From Bdellovibrionales bacterium (GTDB lineage: Bacteria > Bdellovibrionota > Bdellovibrionia > Bdellovibrionales > JAMPXM01): 64,000 nt of DNA. The translations under genes were made by a program, and so were the position numbers. Below, piece by piece: positions 1 through 9,381 of the stretch; the stretch's first letter is position 1, and each line of letters begins with the position of its first letter. The notes beneath the pieces are model-generated. The model saw only the letters and a program-made list of their open reading frames with translations, had not been told where the DNA came from and ran no database searches. The stretch covers positions 186,001-250,000 of the forward strand of contig JADJOF010000004.1 of assembly GCA_016713885.1 (NCBI GenBank), given 5' to 3'.

Positions 1-895
1 CAGGTCGCCCTCGCAGCCACTCCTGCAGGCGCTCATCGCCGATCTCACAGCCGCTCAGTGGAATGAGGTCAATTCCGCGCTGGAGCTGCGGATATCGTTC
101 AGTCAATCGATCAGCGCACCACGAGCTATCATGGAGCTCCGTGACGAGTGTCATTCGGTTCGCCGCTCGACGCTCGCCGGTCTTAGGCTCAAGAACTCGC
201 CAGCCCTGAGGAAGGGCTTTTGAAAACTCAGCGATCTCTCGCTCAAAACTTCGCGCCTCTAAACACTCTTCGAGGAGAGCACGAAATGCGCTGGCGCTGG
301 ATGTAATCGCGGCCGCTTGAAAAGCATGTTGAGAAAGTCGTGGCACCAAGCGCAAACGATCGCCCAAAAGTGAAACCGCTGAACCGTCATCAAGACGCAC
401 GATTTTGATTTCATAAGGACGCGGCTTAAGTGCATCAACGCTCAACGGCGGCAAGTGCCGCACCCGAAGAAGCGGAACGCGATTCCAACTCGCGTCGCCT
501 AAGATTTTGTCGCGATTCGAACTGTCGTGTTCCATGGCCTCGAATCGATCATCATCGCAGAACGCGCAGAAAAGTGCATTTTGAGCGGTCACCGTCCCCG
601 CCGCAAGATCAGCCACAGCGAGACTCTGCGAACTGACAACCTGTCCGGGAAATCGAAGACAGGGATCATCGCTGGCCTCGATGACAGCCCCCGTGCGCCC
701 TGATCCCATTTCACGATTGCGGTCGAGAAGCAAAAGCGCCCACTCGATAAGTGCCGCTTCCACCGACGGATGAAGACAAAGACTCGTATTAGGCGCGAGA
801 CTAGAAACCTTCGTCCTCAATAAACGAAGAGCCGTCTCGCTGGCCTCATACCAGGCCAAGGACGGCTCTTTGAAGGGCGAAGGCCGGTGCTGCAC
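1..895 (-). CDS. Unrecognised protein, 3' end outside window
   Basis: An open frame runs without a stop from a GTG at 893-895 to the left edge (about 298 codons), so the C-terminus is missing. The GTG directly abuts the TAG stop of nuoI (896-898), and the coding-like codon use and the open length support a real gene translationally coupled to the nuo operon. The protein is soluble-looking, with no signal peptide or membrane segment, and carries a CAFCDDD stretch near residue 107. I do not recognise the family. It could be an accessory gene that is only co-transcribed with complex I. Confidence 0.7.
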   Translation of the reverse strand, partial: MQHRPSPFKEPSLAWYEASETALRLLRTKVSSLAPNTSLCLHPSVEAALIEWALLLLDRNREMGSGRTGAVIEASDDPCLRFPGQVVSSQSLAVADLAAGTVTAQNALFCAFCDDDRFEAMEHDSSNRDKILGDASWNRVPLLRVRHLPPLSVDALKPRPYEIKIVRLDDGSAVSLLGDRLRLVPRLSQHAFQAAAITSSASAFRALLEECLEARSFEREIAEFSKALPQGWRVLEPKTGERRAANRMTLVTELHDSSWCADRLTERYPQLQRGIDLIPLSGCEIGDERLQEWLRGRP

Positions 896-1480
896 CTAGA
901 TTCCAGCCTTGTGACGTTCTTCTTCGTCGACAATCGAAACAATTCCGCCCTTCAAAGCCGGCCGATAGGCGAGCTGCTTCAGGTCATATTGAAACTCAGA
1001 ACCGTTGATTCCCGGCGTCTGCCACTCAGGTCCCATACGGATCGCATCGACTGGGCAAGCCTCTTCGCAAAAGCCGCAGAAGACGCAGCGAAGAATATCG
1101 ATCTCATACGAAATCGGAAACTTCTCAACTGTCGGGTCCTCGTGCTCACTGGCGACGATCGAGATACAATCCGCCGGACAGTTTGTCGCGCACAACATGC
1201 ACGCCGTGCAACGAAGCGCCCCGTCTTTCTTCACAGTCAGAACGTGGTTCCCCTTGAAGCGCGGCGAGTATTCGTACTTCTCCTCTGGGTAGTTCACCGT
1301 CGGCATGAGCTCACGCTTAGCGCCACCCATGCTCTTCACATAGTCAAAGAGGTTTCGAAGCATCTTCGTGCCAGTCAAAGTCAGACCAAGGAGAATGCCT
1401 GGCAGAAACCAGTTCGACGCGGCCTCTGGACGCTTCACTTTAAACGTCGAATTTTTATCCACAGTTTGAACGGTGCTCAT
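896..1480 (-). CDS. nuoI: NADH-quinone oxidoreductase subunit I
   Basis: Peripheral-arm subunit of complex I that carries two [4Fe-4S] clusters and passes electrons toward quinone. Both ferredoxin motifs are visible: CTACMLCATNCP and CVFCGFCEEACP, each followed by a conserved D/A-rich loop. About 194 aa, normal for the family. I chose the ATG at 1478-1480, which overlaps the nuoG TGA (TGATG) and follows a GAGGAG ribosome site seven bases upstream; a TTG and GTG lie just before it. nuoH, which usually sits between nuoG and nuoI, is absent here. Confidence 0.95.
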   Translation of the reverse strand: MSTVQTVDKNSTFKVKRPEAASNWFLPGILLGLTLTGTKMLRNLFDYVKSMGGAKRELMPTVNYPEEKYEYSPRFKGNHVLTVKKDGALRCTACMLCATNCPADCISIVASEHEDPTVEKFPISYEIDILRCVFCGFCEEACPVDAIRMGPEWQTPGINGSEFQYDLKQLAYRPALKGGIVSIVDEEERHKAGI

Positions 1481-3063
1481 CACCAAACTCCTCGAGTCAA
1501 AGTGAACTCATTGTCGACGCGACCTTTGCCGATCTCATTGGGCTTGTCGCCTTCTGGGGTCTGTTTCGCAAGAAGGTCTTCACCGCGGAACAGCTGAACG
1601 GCTTCGGCAAGCGAGAGTGCGCCCGGAACGATCGACGTCACAGCCTGTGTCTTTTGACGAAGGCCTGCGTGATTGACGAATGTTCCCGGTTTTTCAACGT
1701 AGGTTTTCAACGGCAAGAGCGCGACGTCACCCGCGAGCGACTCAAGCTCTGAATTCTTGCCAGCCGTCATCCACACAAGTTTCGCCGCTTTTGAAAGTTC
1801 AGAAATCTTCACTTTCATATCAGGGAAAAGCGCCTGGTTCTCTGGTCCCGCCACGACGACAGTCTTCACAGCACCAGTGCCGATCGCATCGGTCAGCGAC
1901 TTCCACTGTGTGCTGATACCATTTTTCGCAAGCACTTCGATCAAACCCTTGGTATTTGGGTTCTTGTCTCCGCGAATCAAAATTCCATCAAAGCTATCGA
2001 TCATATCTGGATTGTTGATCCAGTGATAAATCTGCGTGGTGCCAACATCGTTTTTAAAGTAGCTGACGATCGCTTCGTACTCTTCAACAGAGTGCGAACC
2101 CGTGAGCACTAATGCCACCGATGCCCTGACCTTAAGCGTCGCGCCCAAGCGCTTTGCCAGCTCCATCGGCTGCATGTGCTCCGTTTTTCCACCCGATACG
2201 ATCTTCGCATCGATCAGACGATTCTCGCGATTCACAAACTTGTAAACGTCGCGGCCGTCATCGCACATCCAGTGACCATTCACCGCAGCGTTGTAAACAG
2301 GCTTCACGCGGAAGACGCCTTCTTTATTGTAGTAGGCCTTCACGTTACAACCAGTCGAACAGCCGGTGCAGATGGTCTCTTTGTCCTTTAAGAACCAAAC
2401 GCGCTGACGGAAGCGGAAGTCCCGCGAGGTCAGAGCGCCAACTGGGCAAATATCGACAACGTTCGTTGAATACTTATTGGTCAGTGGCTTTCCGTCAAAA
2501 GTTCCAACTTCGGCGCGGTCACCGCGATTGAAAATACCAAGCTCCGATGTTTTCGGAACCTCATCGCAGAAGCGCACGCAGCGCGAACAAAGAATACAGC
2601 GCTCACTATCAAGAACGACGCGAGGCCCAAGGTCGACGACCTTGTGCTTCTTCACTTTCGCTTCGCCCATCTTCGAGTCGTTGCGACCGTATTTCATGTA
2701 CTGATCTTGAAGTCCGCACTCACCGGCCTGATCACAGATCGGGCAATCAAGTGGGTGGTTGATCAAGTGGAAGTCGAGTCCCCACTTCACGGCGTCTTTC
2801 ACCTTCTCGGACACATTCGACACTTTCATGCCGGGAGTGACCGTGGTGTTGCACGCGATCTGCAAACGCGGATTGCCTTCGATCTCGACCATACAGAGGC
2901 GGCAGACGCCCGCAACCGAGAGACCCGGATGCCAGCAGTAGTGAGCGATATCGATCTTGTTCTGATAAAAAGCCTCGATAATCGTTGAGCCTTCTTTGAC
3001 CTCAACCTCTTGGCCATTCACCTGAATCTTCACCATCGGAACATTAGTGGTGGAGCTGTGCAT
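1480..3063 (-). CDS. nuoG: NADH-quinone oxidoreductase subunit G (short form)
   Basis: Iron-sulfur subunit of complex I, about 527 aa, shorter than the roughly 700-900 aa enterobacterial form. In order it shows a 2Fe-2S ferredoxin domain (CRLCMVE), the His-Cys cluster segment (CPICDQAGECGLQD), a 4Fe-4S ferredoxin-like segment (CILCSRCVRFC, CPVGAL) and a C-x2-C-x3-C-x27-C set beginning ICTGCSTGC, which matches the ligand spacing of the N7 cluster. The molybdopterin-oxidoreductase-like C-terminal part is truncated. Start ATG at 3061-3063 is chosen for its GGAGGG ribosome site; it overlaps nuoF by 20 bases. An ATG at 3034-3036 is possible. Confidence 0.93.
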   Translation of the reverse strand: MHSSTTNVPMVKIQVNGQEVEVKEGSTIIEAFYQNKIDIAHYCWHPGLSVAGVCRLCMVEIEGNPRLQIACNTTVTPGMKVSNVSEKVKDAVKWGLDFHLINHPLDCPICDQAGECGLQDQYMKYGRNDSKMGEAKVKKHKVVDLGPRVVLDSERCILCSRCVRFCDEVPKTSELGIFNRGDRAEVGTFDGKPLTNKYSTNVVDICPVGALTSRDFRFRQRVWFLKDKETICTGCSTGCNVKAYYNKEGVFRVKPVYNAAVNGHWMCDDGRDVYKFVNRENRLIDAKIVSGGKTEHMQPMELAKRLGATLKVRASVALVLTGSHSVEEYEAIVSYFKNDVGTTQIYHWINNPDMIDSFDGILIRGDKNPNTKGLIEVLAKNGISTQWKSLTDAIGTGAVKTVVVAGPENQALFPDMKVKISELSKAAKLVWMTAGKNSELESLAGDVALLPLKTYVEKPGTFVNHAGLRQKTQAVTSIVPGALSLAEAVQLFRGEDLLAKQTPEGDKPNEIGKGRVDNEFTLTRGVW

Positions 3064-4339
3064 AGATCTGCCCTCCGCGAACCTTCGATTTCTTTTCTTT
3101 GATGAAGTACTCAAACTCATCGCGGAATTTCGTAACAAAACTCAAAACCGGCAATGCCGCCGCATCCGAAAGCGCACAGATCGTGCGGCCTTTCATGTTG
3201 TCGGCAATTTTTAGCAGCATATCGACATCACCCGGCTTGGCGTGACCATGAATAATGCTGTGGATGATCTTTTCGATCCAACCCGTGCCTTCACGGCACG
3301 GCGTACACTGACCGCAAGATTCGTGATGGTAGAAGTGTGTGATCGTCGACAGCACATCGACCATGCAGTTTGAATCATCGATCACGATAATCGCACCTGA
3401 GCCAAGCATGCTGCCCATGCCCGCAAGGCACTCGTAATCGAGTGTTGCGCGTTCAGCCTCTTCCGCCGTCAAAACCGGAGCTGACGATCCACCAGGAACA
3501 ACCGCCTTCAGTTTTCGTCCAGGCTTTAAACCGCCGCATTCGATATTGATCAGATCGATCATTTTGTAGCCGAGCGGAACCTCGTAGGTGCCAGGCTTAT
3601 TCACGTTTCCTGAGATCGAAAACAGTTTGGTGCCGGCTGACTTTTCCGTTCCATACTTGCGATAGCCCTGGCCCCCGTCGCGAATGATATTCACAACGGC
3701 GGCGAGAGTCTCGACGTTGTTTACGATCGTCGGTTTTTTCAGATATCCCTGAACCGCTGGGAATGGCGGCTTCAGCTTCGGCTGCCCTTTGTAGCCCTCA
3801 AGCGAAGAGATCAAGCCCGTCTCTTCACCACAGATATAGGCACCGGCACCAAGGTAAAGATCGAGATCGCAATCAAAACCCGAACCCAAAATATTCTTGC
3901 CGATCAATCCCGCCGCTTTTGCTTCAGTAATTGCCTGTTCAAGAATAGCCGCCGGCCCCATGTATTCGCCGCGAATATAAATATAGGCTTTGTGCGACTT
4001 CACCGCGAACGCCGCGATCAACATACCTTCGATCAGCTGATGCGGAGCCTTCTCCATCATCACTCGATCTTTAAAGGTTCCAGGCTCAGACTCGTCGGCA
4101 TTGCAGAGAAGGTAACGAGGCTCGCCGTTATTCGGAAGAAAGCCCCACTTCATACCGGTCGAGAAGCCCGCACCACCGCGACCGCGAAGCCCAGAGGCCT
4201 TCACTTCGTCGATGATCTTCTGCGGCTCCATCTTGAGTGCCTTTGCCAGCATCTCGTAGCCGCCGTGTTTTTTGTAACCGTCGAGCGAACGGTACTCTGG
4301 TTTTAAATAGTGCTCGGAAAGGTATTTCACTTCTGCCAT
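3044..4339 (-). CDS. nuoF: NADH-quinone oxidoreductase subunit F
   Basis: NADH- and FMN-binding catalytic subunit of complex I, 431 aa, full length. The glycine-rich FMN/NADH site is present (GLRGRGGAGFSTGMKW near residue 50), then NADESEPGTFKDR, and near the C-terminus ESCGQCTPCREGTGW, whose cysteines bind the N3 4Fe-4S cluster. It lies between nuoE and nuoG, with eight bases to the nuoE stop, in the usual E-F-G order. Confidence 0.96.
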   Translation of the reverse strand: MAEVKYLSEHYLKPEYRSLDGYKKHGGYEMLAKALKMEPQKIIDEVKASGLRGRGGAGFSTGMKWGFLPNNGEPRYLLCNADESEPGTFKDRVMMEKAPHQLIEGMLIAAFAVKSHKAYIYIRGEYMGPAAILEQAITEAKAAGLIGKNILGSGFDCDLDLYLGAGAYICGEETGLISSLEGYKGQPKLKPPFPAVQGYLKKPTIVNNVETLAAVVNIIRDGGQGYRKYGTEKSAGTKLFSISGNVNKPGTYEVPLGYKMIDLINIECGGLKPGRKLKAVVPGGSSAPVLTAEEAERATLDYECLAGMGSMLGSGAIIVIDDSNCMVDVLSTITHFYHHESCGQCTPCREGTGWIEKIIHSIIHGHAKPGDVDMLLKIADNMKGRTICALSDAAALPVLSFVTKFRDEFEYFIKEKKSKVRGGQIYAQLHH

Positions 4340-4347
4340 AGCGGACC

Positions 4348-4845
4348 TCAGTGCCCTTTCCCGCGTGCGCGAAGATCGCGAACGAGTTGAAGGCCTTTTT
4401 CCATGTTGAGACTCTCAGTGTACGGATCGCGATTGATCTGAAGCATTGGCGCGGTATCGCACGAACCGAGGCACTCAACTTTTGAAAAAGTGAACATGCC
4501 GTCAGCTGAAACATCGCCCATCTCTTTGCAACCGGCTTCTTTCATCATCGCATCGCAAAGCTCGCGGCCACCCATCATCCCGCAGGTCAGCGTGCAACAG
4601 ACCTGGATGTGGTATTTGCCGACCGGCTTTTGATTGAACATCGTGTAAAACGTCGCGACTTCTTCAATCTGCGCCGCCGGGATCTCCATCACTTCCGAGA
4701 GATGGCTGATCACATCGTGATTCACCCAGCCCCCGTTTTCATCCTGTGCGCGATAGAGCGAACGAATGATCGCCGACTGCTTTGTTTCATAGCGAGTCAG
4801 CTCTGATTTTACGTACTTCATGCCTTCTTCAGAGAGTTTAAACAT
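4348..4845 (-). CDS. nuoE: NADH-quinone oxidoreductase subunit E
   Basis: Thioredoxin-fold subunit of the NADH-input module, 165 aa. The 2Fe-2S (N1a) ligands are seen as CCTLTC and CLGSCD. The N-terminal helical part contains the family pattern with IEEVATFYTMF. Ten bases separate it from nuoCD and eight from nuoF. Confidence 0.95.
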   Translation of the reverse strand: MFKLSEEGMKYVKSELTRYETKQSAIIRSLYRAQDENGGWVNHDVISHLSEVMEIPAAQIEEVATFYTMFNQKPVGKYHIQVCCTLTCGMMGGRELCDAMMKEAGCKEMGDVSADGMFTFSKVECLGSCDTAPMLQINRDPYTESLNMEKGLQLVRDLRARGKGH

Positions 4846-4855
4846 ATCTTATTCC

Positions 4856-6575
4856 TTACCGATCCAGCTCACCCGCGATCAGGTTCATCGAACCCAAGAT
4901 CGCGATGACATCTGCCAATAGTCCGCCCGTGATTTGATCCGGGAACGATTGATAAATTGAGAAGCACGGCGGGCGAACCTTGAGACGATACGGACGTCCC
5001 GAGCCATCGCTCACCAAGTAGAATCCAAGCTCGCCATTGGCCGCTTCTGTCGCGTCGTAAATTTCGCCGACAGGAGGACGAAGCCCTTTGATCACCAACA
5101 TAAAGTGATTCATGAGGCCTTCGATGTTGCCGTAAACTTCTTTTTTCTGGCAACACGATCGCCTTATCGCGAATCGTGTAGTCGCCAGCTGGAACATTCT
5201 TGCAAACCTGTTCGATGATCGAAAGCGACTCGCGCATCTCAGCCACGCGAACAAGATAGCGATCAAAAACATCGCCGGTTGTTCCTACTGGAACCTTGAA
5301 GTCGAGCTGATCGTAAATGTAGTACGGCTGCGACTTGCGGAGATCAAGCCCCACACCCGCCGCTCTGAGCAGCGGTCCGGTGTAGCCCCAAGAAATCGCG
5401 TCTTCGGCCGAGATCGCGCCAACACCCTGCGTGCGTTGCTGCCAAATCTTGTTGCCTGTGAGCAGCCCGTCGAGCGTATCAACGCCCGCCCGAATTTTCT
5501 TAACTGTATCAAGAACGTCGTCAAACCAACCCTCAGGCGCATCGTTTGCCATGCCGCCGATTCGCGTGAGCGAAACCGTGAGGCGCGCGCCGCAGAGCTT
5601 TTCAAACAAGGTGTAAACCATCTCGCGATAGGTGAAGAGATGGAAGAAGCCCGTGAGCGCTCCAAGATCGACCGCATTGGCACCGATACACACGATGTGA
5701 TCGATAACACGCGAGAGCTCAGACAAGATCACGCGCATCGCCTGCGCCTTGGGCGGAATCTCAACGCCCAGCATACGCTCGACCGTTTTGCAGTAAGCGA
5801 CGTTATTGAGTGGTGCCGAGCAGTAATTCAAGCGATCGGTGTACGGAATCACCTGATTGTAGGGATGTGTTTCCGCCATCTTTTCAAAACAACGGTGAAG
5901 GTAACCAATCTCAACACCGGCACGCGCGATTGTTTCACCATCGATCTCGGCCATCACTCGGAGTGTTCCGTGTGTCGCCGGATGCGACGGACCGATATTG
6001 AGAGGAACAAGCTGGCGGCCCTCGCCGACCAGTTTTGCATCGGGAGCAAAGTGCAGAGGCATAGCGACTGAGCAGTGCTGCTGATGATCGGCATCGTAAT
6101 CTTTGCGAAGCGGATGGCCGACAAACTCATGATGAGTCAGCAGGCGAGTCAAATTCGGATGGCCCTCAAAAACCACACCGAACATATCCCAGGCTTCGCG
6201 CTCAAACCAGTTCGCCGCGCGGTAGATGCCCGTGATCGACTTCACCGTCTCACCTTCACCGACTTGCGTCTTCACGCGCAGACGCGAAAACGTCTTTGAC
6301 GAGAAGAGGTGGTAGACAACGTCAAAGCGCTTCTCGCGCGTCGGGTAGTCAACACAGGTCACATCCATCACAAAATCATATCGGCCTGATTCTTTGAGAT
6401 GACGAAACAGCGCCGTGACTGCTTCACGCGGAATCTCAAGAACGTCGTCGCCCACTGGTGTCGTAAAAAATTTAAATTTCTCGAGAGTCTGCGGAGGCAA
6501 GGCCTCGGCCCCACGGGCGCCGCTAGCGAATTGCGAGAGATCCGACTTTAGGTTTTCAATTTGCTCCATACTCAT
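4856..6575 (-). CDS. nuoC/nuoD: NADH-quinone oxidoreductase fused subunits C/D, frame interrupted
   Basis: The N-terminal ~170 residues are NuoC-like, with YRAANWFEREAWDMFGV as the hallmark. The rest is NuoD, starting near VPLNIGPSHPATHGTLR and carrying the quinone-pocket region EIGYLHRCFEK. The reading frame breaks at a run of six A (T on the plus strand, 5141-5146): the main frame runs into unrelated residues, while the next frame supplies the genuine NuoD end with GNIEGLMNHF, GEIYDATEAANGELG and a stop at 4856. Removing one A restores a normal fusion of about 572 aa. The break is more likely a sequence error than inactivation. Confidence 0.93.
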
Positions 6576-6637
6576 TCCTCAGTCTTAAGTTCCTCAGTGG
6601 AGGGCAAGCGTCTTATCGTGCTGTCGGCTGCGCCTTT

Positions 6638-7263
6638 TCAGAGCGGCGATTTAATAAAGGCCGGACGCTTCCAGTTCTCACGCCACGGACGCGGCGTGTG
6701 TTCCGCAATCATCCGCTGCAGCGTCATGATGCCGTCGAGAACTGCCTCTGGCGTCGGCGGACATCCCGGGACAAATACGTCAACGGGAACAACCTTATCG
6801 ATACCCTGAAGAACGTGGTACGAGCGATAGAAGCCACCGCTCGAAGCGCAAGCTCCCATCGAAATCACGTATTTCGGATCCAACATCTGCTCGTAGATAT
6901 GAACCAAAATCGGCGCCATTTTTTCGGTGATGGTGCCGGCGACGATCAGGAGGTCGGCTTGACGAGGAGAAAAACGCACAACCTCGGCACCGAAGCGCGC
7001 GAGATCATATTTAGGGCCCATGACTGACATGAGTTCAATACCACAGCACGCCGTTCCGTACGGCATCGGCCAGAGCGCATCTTCTGGCCCCACGCCACGA
7101 TGTCATCGAGTCGTGTGGTGAAGGCAAACTGTTTTGCCGCGTTGTCAAAAGCGAGATCGGCTTCTGAAACGATCGTCGGCAGTTGCGGATGCATCACATC
7201 CGATTGTGAAGAGGAAACATTCGGCGTCGATTGTGTTTTTGCCGGTGCATTGGGTGTGTTCAT
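6638..7263 (-). CDS. nuoB: NADH-quinone oxidoreductase subunit B, frame interrupted
   Basis: NuoB carries the N2 4Fe-4S cluster that reduces quinone. YGTACCGIELM (the tandem cysteines), the VAGTITEKMAP segment and GACASSGGFY and VPGCPPTPEA are all present. The start at 7263 gives a long N-terminal extension (~50 residues, Pro/Gln/Ser-rich). The frame switches near residue 58: LDDIVAWG is in one frame and EDALWPMPYG in another, around four C at 7088-7091; one added G on the coding strand restores it. nuoB is the first gene of this nuo cluster; nuoA is not upstream. Confidence 0.92.
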
Positions 7264-7386
7264 AACTTCGGCGTAGCCAAGGCCTTCGCCCTCCCGTTTG
7301 TTACTGCGATCAGGTCGCTCTCAAATCACTTTCAACACGCTCATTAAGCGCATCGCGAGAGTTACTCAAACGCCGAGACTTTTCAA

Positions 7387-7408
7387 ATACTTGAATCGAA
7401 ACAAGTAT
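7387..7408. promoter_or_regulatory. Inverted repeat upstream of nuoB
   Basis: ATACTTG, eight bases, CAAGTAT: perfect 7-bp arms about 125 bases upstream of the nuoB start. This is the spacing of a dimeric regulator site. The function is inferred only from symmetry and position. Confidence 0.3.
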
Positions 7409-7685
7409 CACCTTGGGCGCGCCGTGGCTAGCAAGCGATCTGAAGGTTTTTTGGTGCACTGCGGAAAGCATTTCGCGCTTTTCCTTTGCCGCTCGAAAAA
7501 GAGGCTGCCTAGACTTTTAGGTGGTGTGCCTCTGCTCTGTCGAACGAGTCAGCTGACTGGATGTCGGCTCGAACTCCACGTCGGCAAAGCAGCGTAAGAT
7601 CAAGGCACATGCCCCGGATTTAAGCTGGCCAGGATGACCAGTCGCTATCTCGGAGCATCAGGAAGCAATTCAATGATTTGCGAAG

Positions 7686-7717
7686 GACGTCGGAGGGGGC
7701 GCGCCTTCCGCGACGTC
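7686..7717 (+). promoter_or_regulatory. Leader hairpin before the subtilisin ribosome site
   Basis: Two GACGTC blocks (7686-7691, 7712-7717) share one centre with GGCGCGCC (7698-7705), giving a 16-position stem with two mismatches and two G-U pairs. It ends a few bases before the AGGGAGGGG ribosome site (7722-7730) and the ATG at 7733. There is no U-run, so it is not a terminator; it could affect mRNA stability or translation. Confidence 0.4.
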
Positions 7718-7732
7718 ACCTAGGGAGGGGAC

Positions 7733-9244
7733 ATGAACGGATTCATGAGGGCAGCTGCCCTTGCATTAAGCATTTTTATCGCAGGCCAAGCGCAGGCCAC
7801 GACCGGTGGAACAGACTGGCTGGTCAAAGTCGAAACAAAGAGAACCGAGGCCTTTACTGGTCAGTTCAAAATGATGGGAGCGAAACTCGAAACTCTGACT
7901 CGCCCACTTCGCGACGGCACCAGCTGGGTTCGACTCACAGCCCCCAACAAGGCAAAAGCATTTAGTCTCGCGGCACTCCGCGCCGTTCCCGGCGTTAAGT
8001 TCGTACAACCCAACTATCGCGTCCACCTCCTCAACAACTATAAAGTTGAAGATGCGAAAACTCTGCAACAACTCAAGAAAGTGGCAGAGCAAGGCGGCAT
8101 CGACGACATTCTCGGCGGACCAAAACCCGACAATCCGGAGATCCCACGCGCGAGCAACCCTGGCAGCGGCGGCGATCCGCTCATGGGCAGCCAGTGGGGA
8201 ATGAATGACAACAACATCCGCGCCGGCTGGAATGGCAACAAAGGCGAAGGCGTTGTTGTGGCCGTTCTCGATTCGGGCGTCGACTACACACACGAGGATC
8301 TCGTCGACAATATGTGGAGAAACCCGGGCGAAACTGGCAACGACAGCCAGGGGCGCGACAAGTCGACCAATGGTTTTGATGATGATGGCAACGGCTACAT
8401 CGACGACGTTGTGGGATGGGACTTTGTTTCAAACGACAATAAGCCGTTCGATTTGACAGCATCGCTGATGGATATGCTCACCGGCGGTGGAAACCCCGGA
8501 CACGGCACTCACTGCGCTGGCAACGTCGCTGGCCGCGGCGAGAACGGCAAAGGTATCGCCGGTGTTGCGCCACGCGCGAAAATCATGGCGCTTCGCTTCT
8601 TGAGCGAAAAGGGCGAAGGTTCGTCCGATGGCGCGATCAAAGCGATTCAGTACTCAGTGAAGATGGGCGTGAAAATCTCGTCAAACTCGTGGGGTTCCGA
8701 AGGTGAAGATCCCGCTGATGCCGCTGGCAACCAAGCTCTCCGCGACGCTATCGACGACGCTCGCTACGCTGGTCAGTTGTTCATCGCTGCTGCTGGAAAC
8801 GGTCGCGTCTCTGGCACCGCCGCCAACGGCTACGACAACGACACCGACGCGAAACCCGGCTACCCAGCAAGCTACCCACACGAGAACATCGTGTCGGTCG
8901 CAGCTCTCGACTCCAAAGATCAGCTCGGCACGTTCTCGAACTGGGGACTCACCACTGTCGACATCGGCGCTCCTGGCGTAAAAGTGTTCTCGACAACTTC
9001 GGACGGAAAATACAGCGACACCGTTGTCGATCTGCCGATGCTCGGAATCACCGCGACTTGGGACGGAACATCGATGGCGACTCCGCACGTTGCTGGAGCT
9101 GCGGCGCTTTACCTTGCCGACCACCCCGAAGCTTCGGCTCAACAGATCAAGTGGGCGATCATGGGCAGCGCAAAATCAATCAACTCACTGAACGGCAAAG
9201 TCGTCACTGGCGGTAAACTGTCGGTTCAAGATTTGATGAAGTAG
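7733..9244 (+). CDS. Secreted subtilisin-like serine protease (S8)
   Basis: 503 aa. A signal peptide (MNGFMRAAALALSIF...) ends near residue 23. A propeptide-like domain of about 80 residues follows (ending VKFVQPNYRV, similar to I9 inhibitors), then the catalytic domain. The triad is visible: Asp in VVAVLDSGVDYTHEDL, His in GHGTHCAGNVAG and Ser in GTSMATPHVAGAAALYL. The oxyanion Asn lies in FIAAAGNG. An insert rich in Asp/Gly/Asn (NDSQGRDKSTNGFDDDGNGY) may bind calcium. A strong ribosome site AGGGAGGGG precedes the start, and a rho-independent terminator follows. An exported endopeptidase suits a predatory or scavenging lifestyle, but that is inference. Confidence 0.95.
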   Translation: MNGFMRAAALALSIFIAGQAQATTGGTDWLVKVETKRTEAFTGQFKMMGAKLETLTRPLRDGTSWVRLTAPNKAKAFSLAALRAVPGVKFVQPNYRVHLLNNYKVEDAKTLQQLKKVAEQGGIDDILGGPKPDNPEIPRASNPGSGGDPLMGSQWGMNDNNIRAGWNGNKGEGVVVAVLDSGVDYTHEDLVDNMWRNPGETGNDSQGRDKSTNGFDDDGNGYIDDVVGWDFVSNDNKPFDLTASLMDMLTGGGNPGHGTHCAGNVAGRGENGKGIAGVAPRAKIMALRFLSEKGEGSSDGAIKAIQYSVKMGVKISSNSWGSEGEDPADAAGNQALRDAIDDARYAGQLFIAAAGNGRVSGTAANGYDNDTDAKPGYPASYPHENIVSVAALDSKDQLGTFSNWGLTTVDIGAPGVKVFSTTSDGKYSDTVVDLPMLGITATWDGTSMATPHVAGAAALYLADHPEASAQQIKWAIMGSAKSINSLNGKVVTGGKLSVQDLMK

Positions 9245-9283
9245 TTTTTGTGACGCGCAGGTAGCCGCGCGCTTTTCAACAAG

Positions 9284-9312
9284 GTCGCCTCGCACGGATG
9301 GAGGCGCCTTCT
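9284..9312 (+). terminator. Hairpin downstream of the protease gene
   Basis: GGTCGCCTC paired with GAGGCGCC across an eight-to-nine-base loop (one bulge). No U-run follows; it may help stop transcription ahead of the stronger terminator at 9336. Confidence 0.4.
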
Positions 9313-9335
9313 AAAACGATGAGAACTATCGACGA

Positions 9336-9362
9336 GCCGGGCCTTTGAAGCCCGGCTTTTTT
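9336..9362 (+). terminator. Rho-independent terminator
   Basis: GCCGGGC, loop CTTTGAA, GCCCGGC, then six T. The perfect 7-bp GC-rich stem followed by a T-run lies between the convergent protease (plus) and ArsR (minus) genes and terminates the protease transcript. Confidence 0.85.
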
Positions 9363-9381
9363 CGCTGAGCGGTTTTTTCCA

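Larger units (their letters stand above)
7264..7732. other. Intergenic region between divergent nuoB and subtilisin genes
   Basis: About 470 bases with no convincing gene; open frames here have no recognisable product. It must hold the divergent promoters of the nuo operon and the protease. I see a 7-bp inverted repeat ATACTTG/CAAGTAT at 7387-7393 and 7402-7408, a possible operator, and a long hairpin at 7686-7717 just before the protease ribosome site. I could not identify reliable -35/-10 boxes. Confidence 0.5.

Noticed and set aside
5141..5146. Programmed frameshift site in nuoCD at the A-run
   Set aside because: Expression would need a +1 shift, whereas A-rich slippery sites usually support -1, and many similar breaks occur in the window; an indel error is simpler.
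7298..7597. 99-codon plus-strand frame between nuoB and the protease
   Set aside because: No ribosome site, no recognisable family, and it covers the divergent promoter region.
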